6,871 nt of DNA from JBGQAS01 sp964498605 (GTDB lineage Bacteria; Chloroflexota; Anaerolineae; Anaerolineales; Anaerolineaceae). The stretch is from the NCBI GenBank assembly GCA_964498605.1, contig CAZCHK010000079.1, positions 1 through 6,871 on the forward strand, in the 5' to 3' direction. Of the stretch, positions 6,107-6,871 are shown in pieces. The notes beneath the pieces are model-generated. The model was not told where the DNA came from and ran no database searches. It saw nothing but the letters and a program-made list of their open reading frames with translations. Every line of letters begins with the position of its first letter. Position 1 is the first letter of the stretch. Made by a program: the position numbers and the translations under genes.

Positions 6107-6871
6107 ATTCATTTTTTCCGAGACCTTCCTGGTTTCTTCCATCGCTTATGCTCTGCCCATCATCTTTGCTTCGCTGGGTGCGCTCATATCGAACAAGGCC
6201 GGCACACTGAACATCAACATTGAGGGCGGTATGTCCATTGCCGCGCTCTGCGGGGCGCTGGTCAGCTTCCATTCCGGGAGCTGGCTGGCGGGGCTGCTCT
6301 GCGCCGTGCTCGCCGGGGTTGGCATGTCACTGCTGCTGGCTGCCTGTTCCATGCTCAATAAAACTCATAACATCCTGTCCGGCATCGCTTTGAACACCCT
6401 GGCTTCGGGCCTGGTGGTGGTCGTGCTGTTCGAGGTGCTGGGCGTGCAGGGTGATACCTCATCTGCCCCCAGCATGATGATCCCGGATATCAGGATTCCT
6501 GTGCTGGCGGGTATCCCCGTCATCGGCAAACTCCTCTTTGGTGAGAACCTGATGGTCTACATCATGGTAGGCGCAGCAGTGATCCTGTGGATCATATTGG
6601 ACAAGACCAGGCTTGGCGCGCACATCAAGGCGGTGGGATTCAATCCCGAAGCCGCCCGATCCGTGGGCATCCGCGTCGATCGCACCCGATTGTACGCTCT
6701 GATCATCAGCGGTGTCTTTGCCGGGCTGGGTGGAGCCTTTTTATCGATGGTCTATCTCTCCTACTATTCGGTCGGGATGGTTGCGGGGCGCGGTTTCATT
6801 GGCCTGGCAGCCGAGGCGATGGGCGCGGGCAATCCCCTGCTCACCATCCTGTTTGCCTGGCTCTTCGGCGC
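6099..6871 (+). CDS. BMP-type ABC importer permease 2 (NupQ/YufQ-like), 3' end cut by window
   Basis: The frame stays open from ATG 6099 to the window edge, giving 257 residues. Relatives have about 300-310, so roughly 50 are missing; this is a window edge, not a mutation. The protein would pair with permease 1 to form the importer channel. Hydrophobic segments lie near 12-31, 62-84, 91-112, 150-167 and 197-222. Family marks are ALPIIFASLGALISNKAG (18-35), LNINIEGGM (37-45, usually NIG-EG), NILSGIALNTLASGL (91-105), the ATPase-contact region HIKAVGFNPEAARSVGI (175-191) and SGVFAGLGGAFLS (204-216). The start overlaps the end of permease 1 by 8 bp. The order binding protein, ATPase, permease P, permease Q equals that of the B. 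subtilis yufNOPQ (nupNOPQ) operon. Confidence 0.9.
   Translation, partial: MLKFIFSETFLVSSIAYALPIIFASLGALISNKAGTLNINIEGGMSIAALCGALVSFHSGSWLAGLLCAVLAGVGMSLLLAACSMLNKTHNILSGIALNTLASGLVVVVLFEVLGVQGDTSSAPSMMIPDIRIPVLAGIPVIGKLLFGENLMVYIMVGAAVILWIILDKTRLGAHIKAVGFNPEAARSVGIRVDRTRLYALIISGVFAGLGGAFLSMVYLSYYSVGMVAGRGFIGLAAEAMGAGNPLLTILFAWLFG

Overview
The window carries a compact, one-directional (+ strand) gene block that looks like a regulated nutrient-scavenging locus of a free-living anaerobic-type bacterium. Six protein genes fill almost all of it. The first three encode lipoproteins with clear lipobox signal peptides. The last three encode the ATPase and two permeases of a BMP-family (NupNOPQ/YufNOPQ/PnrA-type) ABC importer. 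Codon choice is moderately G/C-rich and uniform throughout, with no sign of recently acquired DNA. Several exported lipoproteins, an apparent LacI-family operator and a BMP importer together would fit Chloroflexota (Anaerolineae-like). This is only an impression from style and gene content; a spirochaete or a Firmicute is not excluded.

Layout. Positions 1-98 hold a strong sigma70-type promoter (TTGACA, 16 bp, TACAAT). Just downstream, across the expected transcription start, lies a 20-bp palindrome with the LacI-family core AAnCGnTT. A lipoprotein with a PHP-type (CehA/McbA-like) metallohydrolase domain follows (99-1649, TTG start). A small DUF4430 lipoprotein comes next (1700-2176). A 103-bp gap holds a long stem-loop (2212-2247). 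After it come the BMP-family substrate-binding lipoprotein (2280-3449), the double-NBD ATPase (3457-4983), the first permease (4985-6106) and the second permease (6099 to the window edge, 3' end missing). The four transporter genes are spaced by 7 bp, 1 bp and an 8-bp overlap, so they form a tight operon. No gene-free stretch exceeds about 105 bp.

How the genes may work together (inference). The BMP protein would capture a nucleoside-like ligand outside the membrane and pass it to the permease pair, driven by the ATPase. The hydrolase and the DUF4430 protein, anchored on the same surface, could release or hold the ligand. The operator resembles the E. coli PurR box core (GCAAnCGnTTnC), which suits a purine or nucleoside theme. 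Neither the ligand nor the enzyme substrate can be read from sequence alone. The transporter is a known type; the less familiar part is its pairing with an exported PHP hydrolase and a DUF4430 lipoprotein behind one LacI-type operator.
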